Shown piece after piece: positions 55,863 through 63,906 of a DNA stretch of 64,000 nt. Position numbers and translations under genes: made by a program. Source of the stretch: Blastococcus mobilis. Lineage in GTDB: Bacteria; Actinomycetota; Actinomycetes; Mycobacteriales; Geodermatophilaceae. The notes beneath the pieces were generated by a model. That model saw nothing but the letters and a program-made list of their open reading frames with translations. It had not been told where the DNA came from and ran no database searches. Within the stretch, counting starts at the first letter, position 1; the number at the start of each line of letters is the position of its first letter. The stretch covers positions 35,924 through 99,923 of the forward strand of contig NZ_FZNO01000022.1 of the NCBI RefSeq assembly GCF_900188025.1, given 5' to 3'.

Positions 55863-57173
55863 GTGACAACAGCCGGCGCCGAACTGACCCTGCGGCACCC
55901 GGTGGAGCGGTTCACCCTGGACAACGGCCTGCGCGTCGTCCTCGCCCCCGATCGCAGCGTGCCCGTCGTTGCGGTGAGCGTCTTCTACGACGTCGGGATG
56001 CGCAACGAGCCCGAGGGCCGGACCGGCTTCGCCCACCTCTTCGAGCACATGATGTTCCAGGGCTCGGCGAACGTTCCGAAGATGGAGCACGCCCGCCTGG
56101 TGCAGGCGGCCGGTGGCACGTTCAACGGCTCCACCCACCAGGACTACACGAACTACTTCCAGGCGCTGCCCGCCGAGGCGCTGGAACGCGCTCTCTTCCT
56201 CGAGGCCGACCGCATGGCCGCTCCCGCCATCACCGAGGAGAACCTCCGCAACCAGATCGACGTGGTGAAGGAGGAGATCCGGGTCAACGTGCTGAACCGG
56301 CCCTACGGCGCGTTCCCATGGCTGCAGCTGCCGCAGATCGCCTTCGAGAGCTTCGCCAACACCCACGACGGCTACGGCTCCTTCGTCGACCTGGAGTCCT
56401 CGACCGTCGACGACGCGGCCGACTTCTTCTCCCACTACTACGCGCCGGGCAACGCCGTCCTGTGCATCGGCGGTGATCTCGACGTCGCCGAGGCCGAACG
56501 GCTGGTCCAGCGCTGGTTCGGCCCGGTCGCCGCACGCCCGGTGCCGCCGATCCCGGCGACCGGTGAGCCGCTGCCGACCACCGAGCGGACGGCGATCGTC
56601 GAGGACGCGCTGGCGCCGGCACCCGCACTGGCGATCGGCTGGCGGGTACCCGACCCGGTGGGCGACTTCGACCGCTACCTGGGAACCGTGCTGCTGGCCG
56701 AGCTGCTCAGCGAGGGCGACGCCTCCCGGCTGGAGCGCCGGCTGGTGCACGACGACCGGATCGCGATCGCGCAGAGCAGCTATGTCGGCCTGTTCGGCGA
56801 CCCCTTCGACGTCCGCGACGCAACCCTGCTCACCACCCAGGTGCACCACCCGGCCGCCGTTCCCGCCCAGCGGGTGCAGGCGGCAGTGCACGAGGAGGTG
56901 CGGCGGATCGCCGAGGACGGCGTCCCCGTCGACGAGCTCCGCCGGGTGCAGGCACGCACCGAGGCGCAGCTGCTCCGTCAGGCCGATTCGGTGCTGGGCC
57001 GCACGCTCGGGTTCGCCGCCGCGGAGATCGTGCACGGCCGTGCCGAGCTCGCCGGGGAGCTCGCCGCCCGGCTGGCCGCGGTGACCCCCGACCAGGTCCA
57101 GGCAGCCGCCCGCGACCTGGACCCCGGCACGGCCGCCGTGCTCCAGCTGCGCGCCACGGGAGGACAGCGATGA
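55863..57173 (+). CDS. M16 family zinc metallopeptidase, catalytic subunit
   Basis: 436-aa M16B peptidase. The inverted zinc motif HxxEH is present as H58-L-F-E61-H62, with the distal Glu in K-EEIRVNVLNRPYG (about residue 138). The C-terminal half is the usual second M16 domain. It overlaps the next gene, a related protein without the zinc site, by 4 bp. Heterodimers of this type resemble mitochondrial processing peptidase. Confidence 0.93.
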   Translation: MTTAGAELTLRHPVERFTLDNGLRVVLAPDRSVPVVAVSVFYDVGMRNEPEGRTGFAHLFEHMMFQGSANVPKMEHARLVQAAGGTFNGSTHQDYTNYFQALPAEALERALFLEADRMAAPAITEENLRNQIDVVKEEIRVNVLNRPYGAFPWLQLPQIAFESFANTHDGYGSFVDLESSTVDDAADFFSHYYAPGNAVLCIGGDLDVAEAERLVQRWFGPVAARPVPPIPATGEPLPTTERTAIVEDALAPAPALAIGWRVPDPVGDFDRYLGTVLLAELLSEGDASRLERRLVHDDRIAIAQSSYVGLFGDPFDVRDATLLTTQVHHPAAVPAQRVQAAVHEEVRRIAEDGVPVDELRRVQARTEAQLLRQADSVLGRTLGFAAAEIVHGRAELAGELAARLAAVTPDQVQAAARDLDPGTAAVLQLRATGGQR

Positions 57174-58531
57174 CCACCGGCCTCGACCTCACGTTGATCC
57201 CGCCGCTCGGTGAACCCCGCCCGCAGCCGGTGCCCGCGGCGGAGGAGTCGACGCTGCCCAACGGGTTGCGGTTGATCCTGGTGCCCCGGCCGGGGGTGCC
57301 GCTGATCGAGCTGCGTCTCCGCGTGCCGTTCGCGGCCACGACCGCCGCCGATGCCGGGCTGCACACCGCCCGCGGATCGGTGCTCTCCGGCGCGGTCCTG
57401 TTGGGTTCGGCCCAGCACGACCAGACCGGGATCGCCGAGCTGCTGCAGGGCCACGGCGCCGAGCTGTCGGTCTCGACCGATGCTGATCGCCTGCTGTTCG
57501 CCACCACCCTGCTGCCTGACGGCCTCGCCCCTGTCCTCGGCATGCTCGCCGAGCTGCTGACCGGTGCCACCTATCCCGACGACCGGGTCGAGGGCGAACG
57601 GGAGCGGGTCGCCGAGCGGATCAGAATCGCCCTCTCGCAGCCCGGCGTCATCGCCCGTAGCTCCCTCGCCGCGCGCCGTTACGGCGAGCATCCGTACGCG
57701 ATCACCCTGCCCGACCCCGAGCTGGTGACCTCCGTCGACGGCGACGCGCTCCGGGACCTGCACCGCGCCCGCGTGCTCCCGGCCGGCAGCACCCTGGTCC
57801 TGGTCGGCGACCTGGATCCCCGGGCGACCGCAGAGGCCGCCGCCGACGCGTTGGGGGACTGGACGGTCAGCGGGCACGCCGTCGAGGCACCTCCGGCGCC
57901 CGACCTCCGCGCGACGGGGATCGAGCTGGTCGACCGATCCGGTGCGGTGCAGTCCAACATCCGCCTCGGGGGGCCGGCGCCGGGCCGGACGGATCCGGAC
58001 CTGGCCGCCGTGCGCCTGGCCAACATGATCTACGGTGGGTACTTCTCCTCCCGCCTGGTCGAGAACATCCGGGAGCGGCGCGGCTACACCTACAGCCCCC
58101 GCAGCTCCGTGGACCACCAGGCGGCCGGCTCGTCGTTCCTCGTCGAGGCCGACGTCGCCACCGAGGTCACCGGGCCGGCGCTGTTGGAGACCTGGTACGA
58201 GCTCGGCCGCATGGCGCTGCTCCCGGTGACCGAGGCCGAGCTCGACGGGGCCCGCCGCTACATCCTGGGCAGCATGGCGCTCTCGACCGCCACCCACGCC
58301 GGTATGGCCAGCACGCTCTCGGCTCTGGTCGGGGCGGGCCTGCCGCCGGGCTGGCTCGCCGAGCACCAGCGGGACCTCGCCGCGGTCACCGTCGGCCAGG
58401 TCCAGGAGGCATCCCGCCGCTACCTGGCCCCGAGCGCGCTGACCGCTGTGGTCCTGGGTGACGCCGGACGGGTCGCAGATCAGCTGGAGCCCCTCGCGCC
58501 GGTCAGCATCACCCGGAGCGCCTCGGCATGA
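57170..58531 (+). CDS. M16 family peptidase-like protein, non-catalytic partner
   Basis: 453-aa M16-fold protein. It aligns in layout with the preceding gene (E-STLPNGLRLILVPRPGVP opening; RGYTYSPRSSVD near 305). The HxxEH site is missing: that region reads D-AGLHTARGSVLSGA. It retains the R-Y substrate-binding end. ATG within the stop of the catalytic subunit (ATGA), so 1:1 production is likely. It also overlaps nudC by 4 bp. Confidence 0.9.
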   Translation: MTTGLDLTLIPPLGEPRPQPVPAAEESTLPNGLRLILVPRPGVPLIELRLRVPFAATTAADAGLHTARGSVLSGAVLLGSAQHDQTGIAELLQGHGAELSVSTDADRLLFATTLLPDGLAPVLGMLAELLTGATYPDDRVEGERERVAERIRIALSQPGVIARSSLAARRYGEHPYAITLPDPELVTSVDGDALRDLHRARVLPAGSTLVLVGDLDPRATAEAAADALGDWTVSGHAVEAPPAPDLRATGIELVDRSGAVQSNIRLGGPAPGRTDPDLAAVRLANMIYGGYFSSRLVENIRERRGYTYSPRSSVDHQAAGSSFLVEADVATEVTGPALLETWYELGRMALLPVTEAELDGARRYILGSMALSTATHAGMASTLSALVGAGLPPGWLAEHQRDLAAVTVGQVQEASRRYLAPSALTAVVLGDAGRVADQLEPLAPVSITRSASA

Positions 58532-59451
58532 CCGATCCCGCGTCGGCCGGGCCGGAGGGCACGAGGCCGTCCCGGGGCGAGGCTCCCGTTCTGTCGCGGG
58601 CCGCCCACGACCGGGCGCACCTGGCGCGGTCCCTTCCCGACCCGGCCGGTGGCAGGCCGGTGCGCGTGCTCACCGTCGATGCCCAGCGCACGGTGCCGGT
58701 GTCGGAGGGCCCCACCGGCCCGCAGCTGGTGTGGGACGAGCAACCGAAGCTGCCCCTGGGCGCGGTCTACCTGGGCGAGGCCGACGGTGTGCCGTATGCC
58801 GCTGTCCGCGGGGAGCGCTCGCTGACCGTCAACGGCCGGCCGGTCGACGCCTGGTCCGGGCTCCGTGAGGTGGGCGCCGACCTGGCGGACCTCGATGCGG
58901 GTCTGCTCGTCGAGGCGATCGGCATCCTGGAGTGGCACGAGCGGCACCGGTTCAGCCCGCTGACCGGGACGGCGACCACCATCGAGCGGGCGGGATGGAG
59001 TCAGCGGGACCCCAGCACCGGCACGGAGTTCTTCCCGCGCACGGATCCCGCCGTGATCATGCTCGTGCACGACGGTGCCGACCGGGTGGTGCTCGGCCGG
59101 CAGGCGACGTGGCCGCCCGGCCGGTTCTCCATCCTCGCCGGCTTCGTCGAGCCGGGGGAGTCGCTGGAGGCCGCAGTCGCGCGCGAGGTCGCCGAGGAGG
59201 TGGGCCTGGACGTCAGCGACGTCCGGTACGTCGCCAGCCAGCCCTGGCCCTTCCCGCAATCGCTCATGGTGGGCTTCGTCGCCCGTGCGGACGGTGACCA
59301 GCCGCTGCGCCTCGACCCGGACGAGATCGAGGAGGCGCGCTGGTTCACCCGCGATGAGCTGCGCGCCGGCACGGGCCCGCTCGCCACCCCACCGTCGATC
59401 TCGATCGCCCGGTACATCCTCGACCGGTGGGTCGACGGGGAACTCAGCTGA
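58528..59451 (+). CDS. nudC: NAD(+) diphosphatase NudC, lacking zinc-ribbon cysteines
   Basis: 307-aa NUDIX enzyme that splits NADH/NAD and, in other bacteria, removes NAD caps from RNA. The NUDIX box (G-x5-E-x7-REVAEEVG) and the NudC mark SQPWPFPQS are intact. The central zinc-ribbon region (about 132-172) has no Cys: it reads HRFSPLTGT then GTEFFPRTDP. Overlaps the M16 partner by 4 bp and the convergent kinase-like gene by 8 bp. Confidence 0.93.
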   Translation: MTDPASAGPEGTRPSRGEAPVLSRAAHDRAHLARSLPDPAGGRPVRVLTVDAQRTVPVSEGPTGPQLVWDEQPKLPLGAVYLGEADGVPYAAVRGERSLTVNGRPVDAWSGLREVGADLADLDAGLLVEAIGILEWHERHRFSPLTGTATTIERAGWSQRDPSTGTEFFPRTDPAVIMLVHDGADRVVLGRQATWPPGRFSILAGFVEPGESLEAAVAREVAEEVGLDVSDVRYVASQPWPFPQSLMVGFVARADGDQPLRLDPDEIEEARWFTRDELRAGTGPLATPPSISIARYILDRWVDGELS

Positions 59452-60097
59452 CGAACCGACCCCCGAGCAGCAGCGCGGGCCGGTCGGGATGGTCGGCCAG
59501 GACGACGGCGTCGGCCAGGCCCGCCGGGTCCACCTCGTCGTCGTAGCGGTCGTAAGCCGGCAATTCCCAGGCCCGGTCCGGCGGGGTCAGTCGCCGCCGC
59601 GCCGCAGGGGACATCCGCAGGTGCACCACCACGTCGAAGGGCAGGCCGACGCCCTGCAACAGCGCGCCAGGGACCAGCAGCACAGCCCCCGGGGGTGCCG
59701 GGCGGCGCTGCGCCCTGGCCGCCCTGTCCCGGTCGACGTCCCAGAGGACCGGCAGGTACTCGCCCGACCCCCGGGGCCCGAGGGGAGTCAGCACCTCCCG
59801 GGTGAGCGCCCCGGCATCGAGCCAGTCGGAGTACCGGGCGTCGGGATCGGTGCGACCGCGCTCCAGGCGCAACGAGGCCGGGCGGTAGAACCCGTCGGCG
59901 GGGACGACGAGGGCGGCGCGGCCCAGCGACGGCAGGCGGTCGGCCAGCGCGGCGGCCAGACGGCCCGGCGTGGCAGCGTCCGGCCCGTCGACGGCGACCC
60001 GCAGGGCCACGGCTTCGGGATCGGGCTTCAGCGGAACCAGCAGGGCGGCCAGGCGGTCGGCCAGGGCCTGCGGGCTGAGCGGCTGCGGACGGGTCAG
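59444..60097 (-). CDS. Uridine kinase-like P-loop protein with degenerate P-loop, possible CTG start
   Basis: Kinase-like protein of about 217 aa. The P-loop region reads V-DGPDAATPGRL, without GKS/T. D-GFYRPASLRLERGRTDPDARYSDWLD and LVPGALLQG fit uridine-kinase-like proteins of actinobacteria. The first ordinary start is GTG 60010 (188 aa). The coding-like sequence extends upstream (PQPLSPQALADRLAALL) to a CTG at 60097-60095 that overlaps the ANTAR gene's TGA by 4 bp, so a CTG start is proposed. Confidence 0.7.
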   Translation of the reverse strand: MTRPQPLSPQALADRLAALLVPLKPDPEAVALRVAVDGPDAATPGRLAAALADRLPSLGRAALVVPADGFYRPASLRLERGRTDPDARYSDWLDAGALTREVLTPLGPRGSGEYLPVLWDVDRDRAARAQRRPAPPGAVLLVPGALLQGVGLPFDVVVHLRMSPAARRRLTPPDRAWELPAYDRYDDEVDPAGLADAVVLADHPDRPALLLGGRFVS

Positions 60098-60693
60098 GAA
60101 GCGCCGTCCGTGGCGGTCAGGGCCGGGGAACCGGACGGGATGCGCGCAACCGGCCGCGGACCGGGGGAGACGACCGCGTCGGGACGGTGTCCGCCAGGCG
60201 CGTGGCCCAGCGCGGCCGGAGCACCCGGGGCAGCGACGGACTCCGCGGTCAGGCTGTCGAGGACTTCGCGGGCCAACTCCGCGACCGGCCGGCCCTGCGA
60301 CCTCGCGTCCCGGCGCAGCGACTCGAAGGCCTCCCGGACACTGGTGGAGTGGCGCTCGGCGAGGACCCCGATGGCGCGCTCGGTGGACACCCGCGACGCC
60401 AGGGCGTGCTCGAGCTGGGCGATGGTCCGCTCCAGTTCGGCGATCCGCGCCTCGGTCGAGTCCAGCGGCGCATCGGTGGTGCCGGGCCCGCGCGCGGACC
60501 GCCGAGCGGCGCGGTCCGGCTCGGTCAGCGCGCCGAACTCCTCGGCGACGAGGTCGGCCAGGGAGAGCCCCTCGATCAGGTCGCCGGCGGTCTCGACCCC
60601 GGCGGCAGAGCTCACCGCCCAGCCGCGGGGGGTGCGGGTGAGGGCGACGGGGCCAGTGCCGGAGGGAGAGGCGAAGCGGGATCCCGAGCTCAC
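60094..60693 (-). CDS. ANTAR domain-containing protein
   Basis: About 199 aa. An N-terminal part of ~75 residues contains P-RGWAVSSAAGVETAGDLIEG; then a coiled-coil (I-AELERTIAQLEHALASRV) runs into an ANTAR domain (T-ERAIGVLAERHSTSVREAF and LRRDARSQGRP). ANTAR domains bind paired hexaloop RNA hairpins to cause antitermination. GTG 60693 has GGAGG at 9 nt and is preferred over the longer frame from 60807. Probably in an operon with the kinase-like gene. Confidence 0.85.
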   Translation of the reverse strand: MSSGSRFASPSGTGPVALTRTPRGWAVSSAAGVETAGDLIEGLSLADLVAEEFGALTEPDRAARRSARGPGTTDAPLDSTEARIAELERTIAQLEHALASRVSTERAIGVLAERHSTSVREAFESLRRDARSQGRPVAELAREVLDSLTAESVAAPGAPAALGHAPGGHRPDAVVSPGPRPVARIPSGSPALTATDGAS

Positions 60694-60813
60694 GACGGCG
60701 GCCTCCGAGAACGTCTCCGGTGACGACGGCCGGACGACGTCGGTGCCGCGGACGCGGCCCGCTCGGGGGCGCTCATGCCCCTTCGAGGGCCGCGGGCCGG
60801 GGATCACCTGCTT

Positions 60814-61080
60814 TCACGCCTCCCGGAGGGAGCCCAGCTGGGCCTTGACCTCGTCGATGGTGGGGTTGGTCAACGCGACGCCGTCGGCGAACAGCAGGGT
60901 GGGAACGGTGCGGTTGCCACCGTTGGCGGTCATGACCACGTCGGCCGCCTGCGCGTCGTGCTCGATGTCGACCTCGGCGAACTCGATGCCCTCGCGCTGC
61001 ATGAGCTTCTTCAGCCGCATGCAGTAACCGCACCAGGCGGTGGTGTACATGGTCACGGGGGCGGTGGGGGTCGAGGTCAT
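60814..61080 (-). CDS. mrx1: Mycoredoxin/glutaredoxin-like protein
   Basis: 88-aa thioredoxin-fold protein. The redox motif is W-C-G-Y-C (about residues 16-20), with the cis-Pro loop N-RTVPTLLF and E-VDIEHDAQAA. It matches mycobacterial mycoredoxin 1 (Rv3198A), which uses mycothiol to reduce S-mycothiolated proteins; this implies mycothiol in the host. ATG 61080 follows AGGGAGG. Divergent from uvrD2. Confidence 0.93.
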   Translation of the reverse strand: MTSTPTAPVTMYTTAWCGYCMRLKKLMQREGIEFAEVDIEHDAQAADVVMTANGGNRTVPTLLFADGVALTNPTIDEVKAQLGSLREA

Positions 61081-61248
61081 CGAGGGGAATCCTCCCTGGT
61101 AGGGGCGAGCGGGTCCAGTCCCCGAGAGGGTGGACCGCCATGTGTCGAGGGCAACGCCGCTCTCCTGGGGATGCTTCCCGACGTCGTCGCTCCGGACTGA
61201 CAGGATCGGGGGCCGCACGTCGACCGCGAGGAGAGAAAGGGGGCCACG

Positions 61249-63276
61249 ATGCAGAGGACCGGATCCGTACGACCGGACACCGAGCCGGCCTCCCGTGCGG
61301 AGGCGGTGCTCGCCGCCCTGGACGACGAACAGCGGGAGGCCGCGCAGGCGGTCACTGGCCCCGTCTGCATCCTTGCCGGTGCCGGCACCGGCAAGACCCG
61401 CACCATCACCCACCGCATCGCCTACGGCGTGCACACCGGCGTCTACGTGCCGGAGCAGGTGCTCGCGGTGACGTTCACCGCCCGCGCGGCCGGGGAGCTC
61501 CGTGGCCGGCTGGCCGCGCTGGACGTCGGTGGCGTGCAGGCGCGCACGTTCCACGCCGCGGCGATGCGCCAGCTGCGCTACTTCGCCCCGCGGGTCCTCG
61601 GTGGCCCGATGCCCTCGCTGGTCGAGAACAAGCTGCGGCTGGTGGCCACGGCCGCCTCCCGGTCGCGGCTGTCCACCGACCGCACGAGCCTGCGTGACCT
61701 GGCCAGCGAGATCGAATGGGCCAAGACGACGCTGGCCACGCCCGACGACTATCCGGCCCGCGCGCGGGCTGCGGGGCGGGAGCCGCCCTTCGAGGCGGCC
61801 GCCGTCGCGGCCGTGTACGCGAGCTACGAGTCGGCCAAGCAGCGCGACGGGGCCCTGGACTTCGAGGACCTGCTGCTGGTCACCGCCTACGCGCTCGAGG
61901 AGCATCCCGCGGTGGCCCGGGAGGTGCGGGCGCAGTACCGCCACTTCGTCGTCGACGAGTACCAGGACGTCAATCCGCTGCAGCAACGGCTGCTCGACGC
62001 CTGGCTGGGCGGGCGCGCCGATGTGTGCGTCGTCGGCGACCCCAACCAGACGATCTACTCCTTCACCGGGGCCGATCCCGACTACCTGCTGGGTTTCGCC
62101 GATCGCTATCCCGACGCGGCCGTGGTCAAGCTGGAGCGGGACTACCGCTCGACCCCGCAGGTGGTCGGGTTGGCCAACCGGCTCATCGGACAGGCTCCCC
62201 GGCGCAAGGGCCTGCCGGGCCTGCGCCTGCTCGGTCAGCGCCCCGACGCCGGCGAGCCCACGTTCACCGAGCATCCCGACGAGCCGGCCGAGGCCGCCGC
62301 CGTGGCCGCGAAGTGCAAGGCGCTGATCGATTCCGGGATGCCGGCGGCCGAGATCGCCGTGCTGTTCCGGATCAACGCCCAGTCCCAGGTCTACGAGTCG
62401 GCGCTCGCCGACGCCGGTGTGCCGTACGTGCTCAAGGGGGGCGAGCGGTTCTTCGAGCGGCCCGAGGTGCGTGAGGCGGTGCTCCTGCTCCGCGGTGCGG
62501 CCGCCGGAGGCACCGAACCCGGCGCGCTCGTCCCGACCGTCCGAGACGTGCTGGCCTCGGTGGGCTGGGCCGAGCACCGGCCTCCGGCCGGCGGCGCGGC
62601 CCGCGACCGGTGGCAGTCGCTGGCTGCCCTGGTCGACCTGGCCGTCGACCTGGTCGCGGAGAACCCGACGCTCGACCTCGCCGGGTTCGTGGGTCACCTG
62701 GCCAGTCGGGCCGATGCGCAGCACGCGCCCACCGTGCAGGGCGTGACACTGGCGTCGATGCACGCGGCCAAGGGCCTGGAGTGGGACGTCGTGTTCGTGG
62801 TCGGCCTGGTGGACGGCGTCCTCCCGATCGCGCAGTCGCTGTCCCGGCCCGACGCGGTGGAGGAGGAACGCCGGCTGCTCTACGTCGCCGTGACCCGCGC
62901 CCGAGAACATCTGTCGCTGTCCTGGTCCCTGGGGCGCAACCCCGGTGCCAAGCGCGCTCGTCCGCGCAGCCGTTTCCTCACCGGCCTGGCCCCCGACTCC
63001 GGGCCTACGGCGCCCGCTCCTCGCCGGCCCAACAAGCGGCCCAAGGTCGTCCTCGAGGGTGAGGCGGGCGAACTCTTCGAGCGGCTGCGCGCGTGGCGCA
63101 GCCAGGCGGCGCAGTCGGCCTCGGTCCCGGCCTACGTCGTCTTCACCGACGCGACCCTCCAGGCCATCGCCGAGACGCGACCGGCCTCGCTGCGGGAGCT
63201 CTCCGGGCTCCCGGGCGTGGGGGCTCGCAAGCTGGAGCTCTACGGCGAGGACGTGCTGGCCGCCGTCAGCGGCTGA
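61249..63276 (+). CDS. uvrD2: ATP-dependent DNA helicase UvrD2
   Basis: 675-aa superfamily 1A helicase. Walker A AGAGTGKTRT (about 43-52), VVDEYQDVNP, VGDPNQTIYSFTGA, ERDYRSTPQV, HAAKGLEWD and VAVTRAREHL are intact. A C-terminal HRDC domain (about 605-675, Q-SASVPAYVVFTDATLQAIAE) is present. Mycobacterial UvrD2 carries a tetracysteine motif between helicase and HRDC; here that linker has no cysteines. A good GAGGAGAGAAAGGGGG ribosome region precedes the ATG. Confidence 0.95.
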   Translation: MQRTGSVRPDTEPASRAEAVLAALDDEQREAAQAVTGPVCILAGAGTGKTRTITHRIAYGVHTGVYVPEQVLAVTFTARAAGELRGRLAALDVGGVQARTFHAAAMRQLRYFAPRVLGGPMPSLVENKLRLVATAASRSRLSTDRTSLRDLASEIEWAKTTLATPDDYPARARAAGREPPFEAAAVAAVYASYESAKQRDGALDFEDLLLVTAYALEEHPAVAREVRAQYRHFVVDEYQDVNPLQQRLLDAWLGGRADVCVVGDPNQTIYSFTGADPDYLLGFADRYPDAAVVKLERDYRSTPQVVGLANRLIGQAPRRKGLPGLRLLGQRPDAGEPTFTEHPDEPAEAAAVAAKCKALIDSGMPAAEIAVLFRINAQSQVYESALADAGVPYVLKGGERFFERPEVREAVLLLRGAAAGGTEPGALVPTVRDVLASVGWAEHRPPAGGAARDRWQSLAALVDLAVDLVAENPTLDLAGFVGHLASRADAQHAPTVQGVTLASMHAAKGLEWDVVFVVGLVDGVLPIAQSLSRPDAVEEERRLLYVAVTRAREHLSLSWSLGRNPGAKRARPRSRFLTGLAPDSGPTAPAPRRPNKRPKVVLEGEAGELFERLRAWRSQAAQSASVPAYVVFTDATLQAIAETRPASLRELSGLPGVGARKLELYGEDVLAAVSG

Positions 63277-63378
63277 ACGGGTCCGGGCGGGCACATCCGG
63301 GCCCGGGCCGGGCCGATACCGAGGGCAACGGCAGGCGGGTCGGAACGGCGGGCGCGACGCGTCCGGAGGAACTGCCGG

Positions 63379-63417
63379 TTAATTCGATTGACCCCGCTTC
63401 GACGGGCGCCCTAGTGT
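63379..63417 (+). promoter_or_regulatory. Strong sigma-70-type promoter with AT-rich element, at the whiB7 position
   Basis: TTGACC (63388-63393), 18-bp spacer, TAGTGT (63412-63417). An AT-rich TTAATTCGA (63379-63387) touches the -35, a rare feature in this DNA. WhiB7 in mycobacteria binds an AT-rich site just upstream of the -35 of its own and target promoters. Predicted start near 63424. Confidence 0.65.
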
Positions 63418-63493
63418 TCCGGCACACACGAGCTGCACCCCTGCGCTCCTGGCCGTCCGGCCGGGACCGAACCCGAGGAAGGAGGGGGCACCG

Positions 63494-63775
63494 ATGATCA
63501 GCACGACGTGGATGAAGGCCCCCGCCGATCTCCTCGGCCTGGGCGGCTTCGACGTGCGCCCGGTCTACGGCCCGGGCCTGTGCGGCGGTCGTGCCGAGCG
63601 CGCCGTTGCGCCTATCGCCACCCGGCAGAGGACCGATCTGCCCGCAGTCGGCACCGCCCTGCGCGTGCGCCCCGTCACCCGTCAGGCCGTCGGCCACGAC
63701 GTCGTGATCAAGAACTTCTTCGACAACAACGGCACCACCCTCGGGATCCACTCCTCGAGGAGACCGCAGAGCTAA
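63494..63775 (+). CDS. Hypothetical protein, possible leader ORF at the whiB7 locus
   Basis: 93 aa, opening MISTTWMKAPADLLGLGGF and ending in V-IKNFFDNNGTTLGIHSSRRP. No domain recognised and no WhiB cysteine pattern. Codon third positions are G/C-rich, and GGAAGGAGGGGG lies before the ATG, so it is probably translated. It directly follows uvrD2, where whiB7 is found in mycobacteria and wblC in Streptomyces. Its stop lies 5 nt before the first arm of a terminator complex, the geometry of translational attenuation. It may equally be a free-standing small gene. Confidence 0.55.
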   Translation: MISTTWMKAPADLLGLGGFDVRPVYGPGLCGGRAERAVAPIATRQRTDLPAVGTALRVRPVTRQAVGHDVVIKNFFDNNGTTLGIHSSRRPQS

Positions 63776-63780
63776 GCGCT

Positions 63781-63870
63781 CGACCGGTCCTCCACGAGGC
63801 CGCGGAACCCGAACCCCGGGATCCGCGGCCTTTCTCTTTGTCCGCGGCCCCCGACACCGACCACCGGTCG
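63781..63870 (+). terminator. Intrinsic terminator with T-rich tail and alternative pairing arms
   Basis: AGGCCGCGG (63797-63805) pairs with CCGCGGCCT (63823-63831), followed by TTTCTCTTT: a full rho-independent terminator. A second CCGCGGCC (63842-63849) repeats the 3' arm, and CGACCGGT (63781-63788) can pair with ACCGGTCG (63863-63870) around the whole unit. These allow competing folds as in attenuators. Confidence 0.75.
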
Positions 63871-63906
63871 GCGGGTTCCCGCTGACCGTCGCCGACGACG
63901 AGAACT

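Noticed and set aside
57170..58531. Second active M16 peptidase
   Set aside because: No HxxEH motif in the expected region.
60814..63294. 826-codon minus frame ending as the mycoredoxin
   Set aside because: Only the last 88 codons, from ATG 61080 with a ribosome site, match a protein; the rest is antisense of uvrD2.
63494..63775. WhiB7 itself
   Set aside because: Only one cysteine is present and there is no C-x-n-C-x2-C-x5-C cluster or AT-hook.
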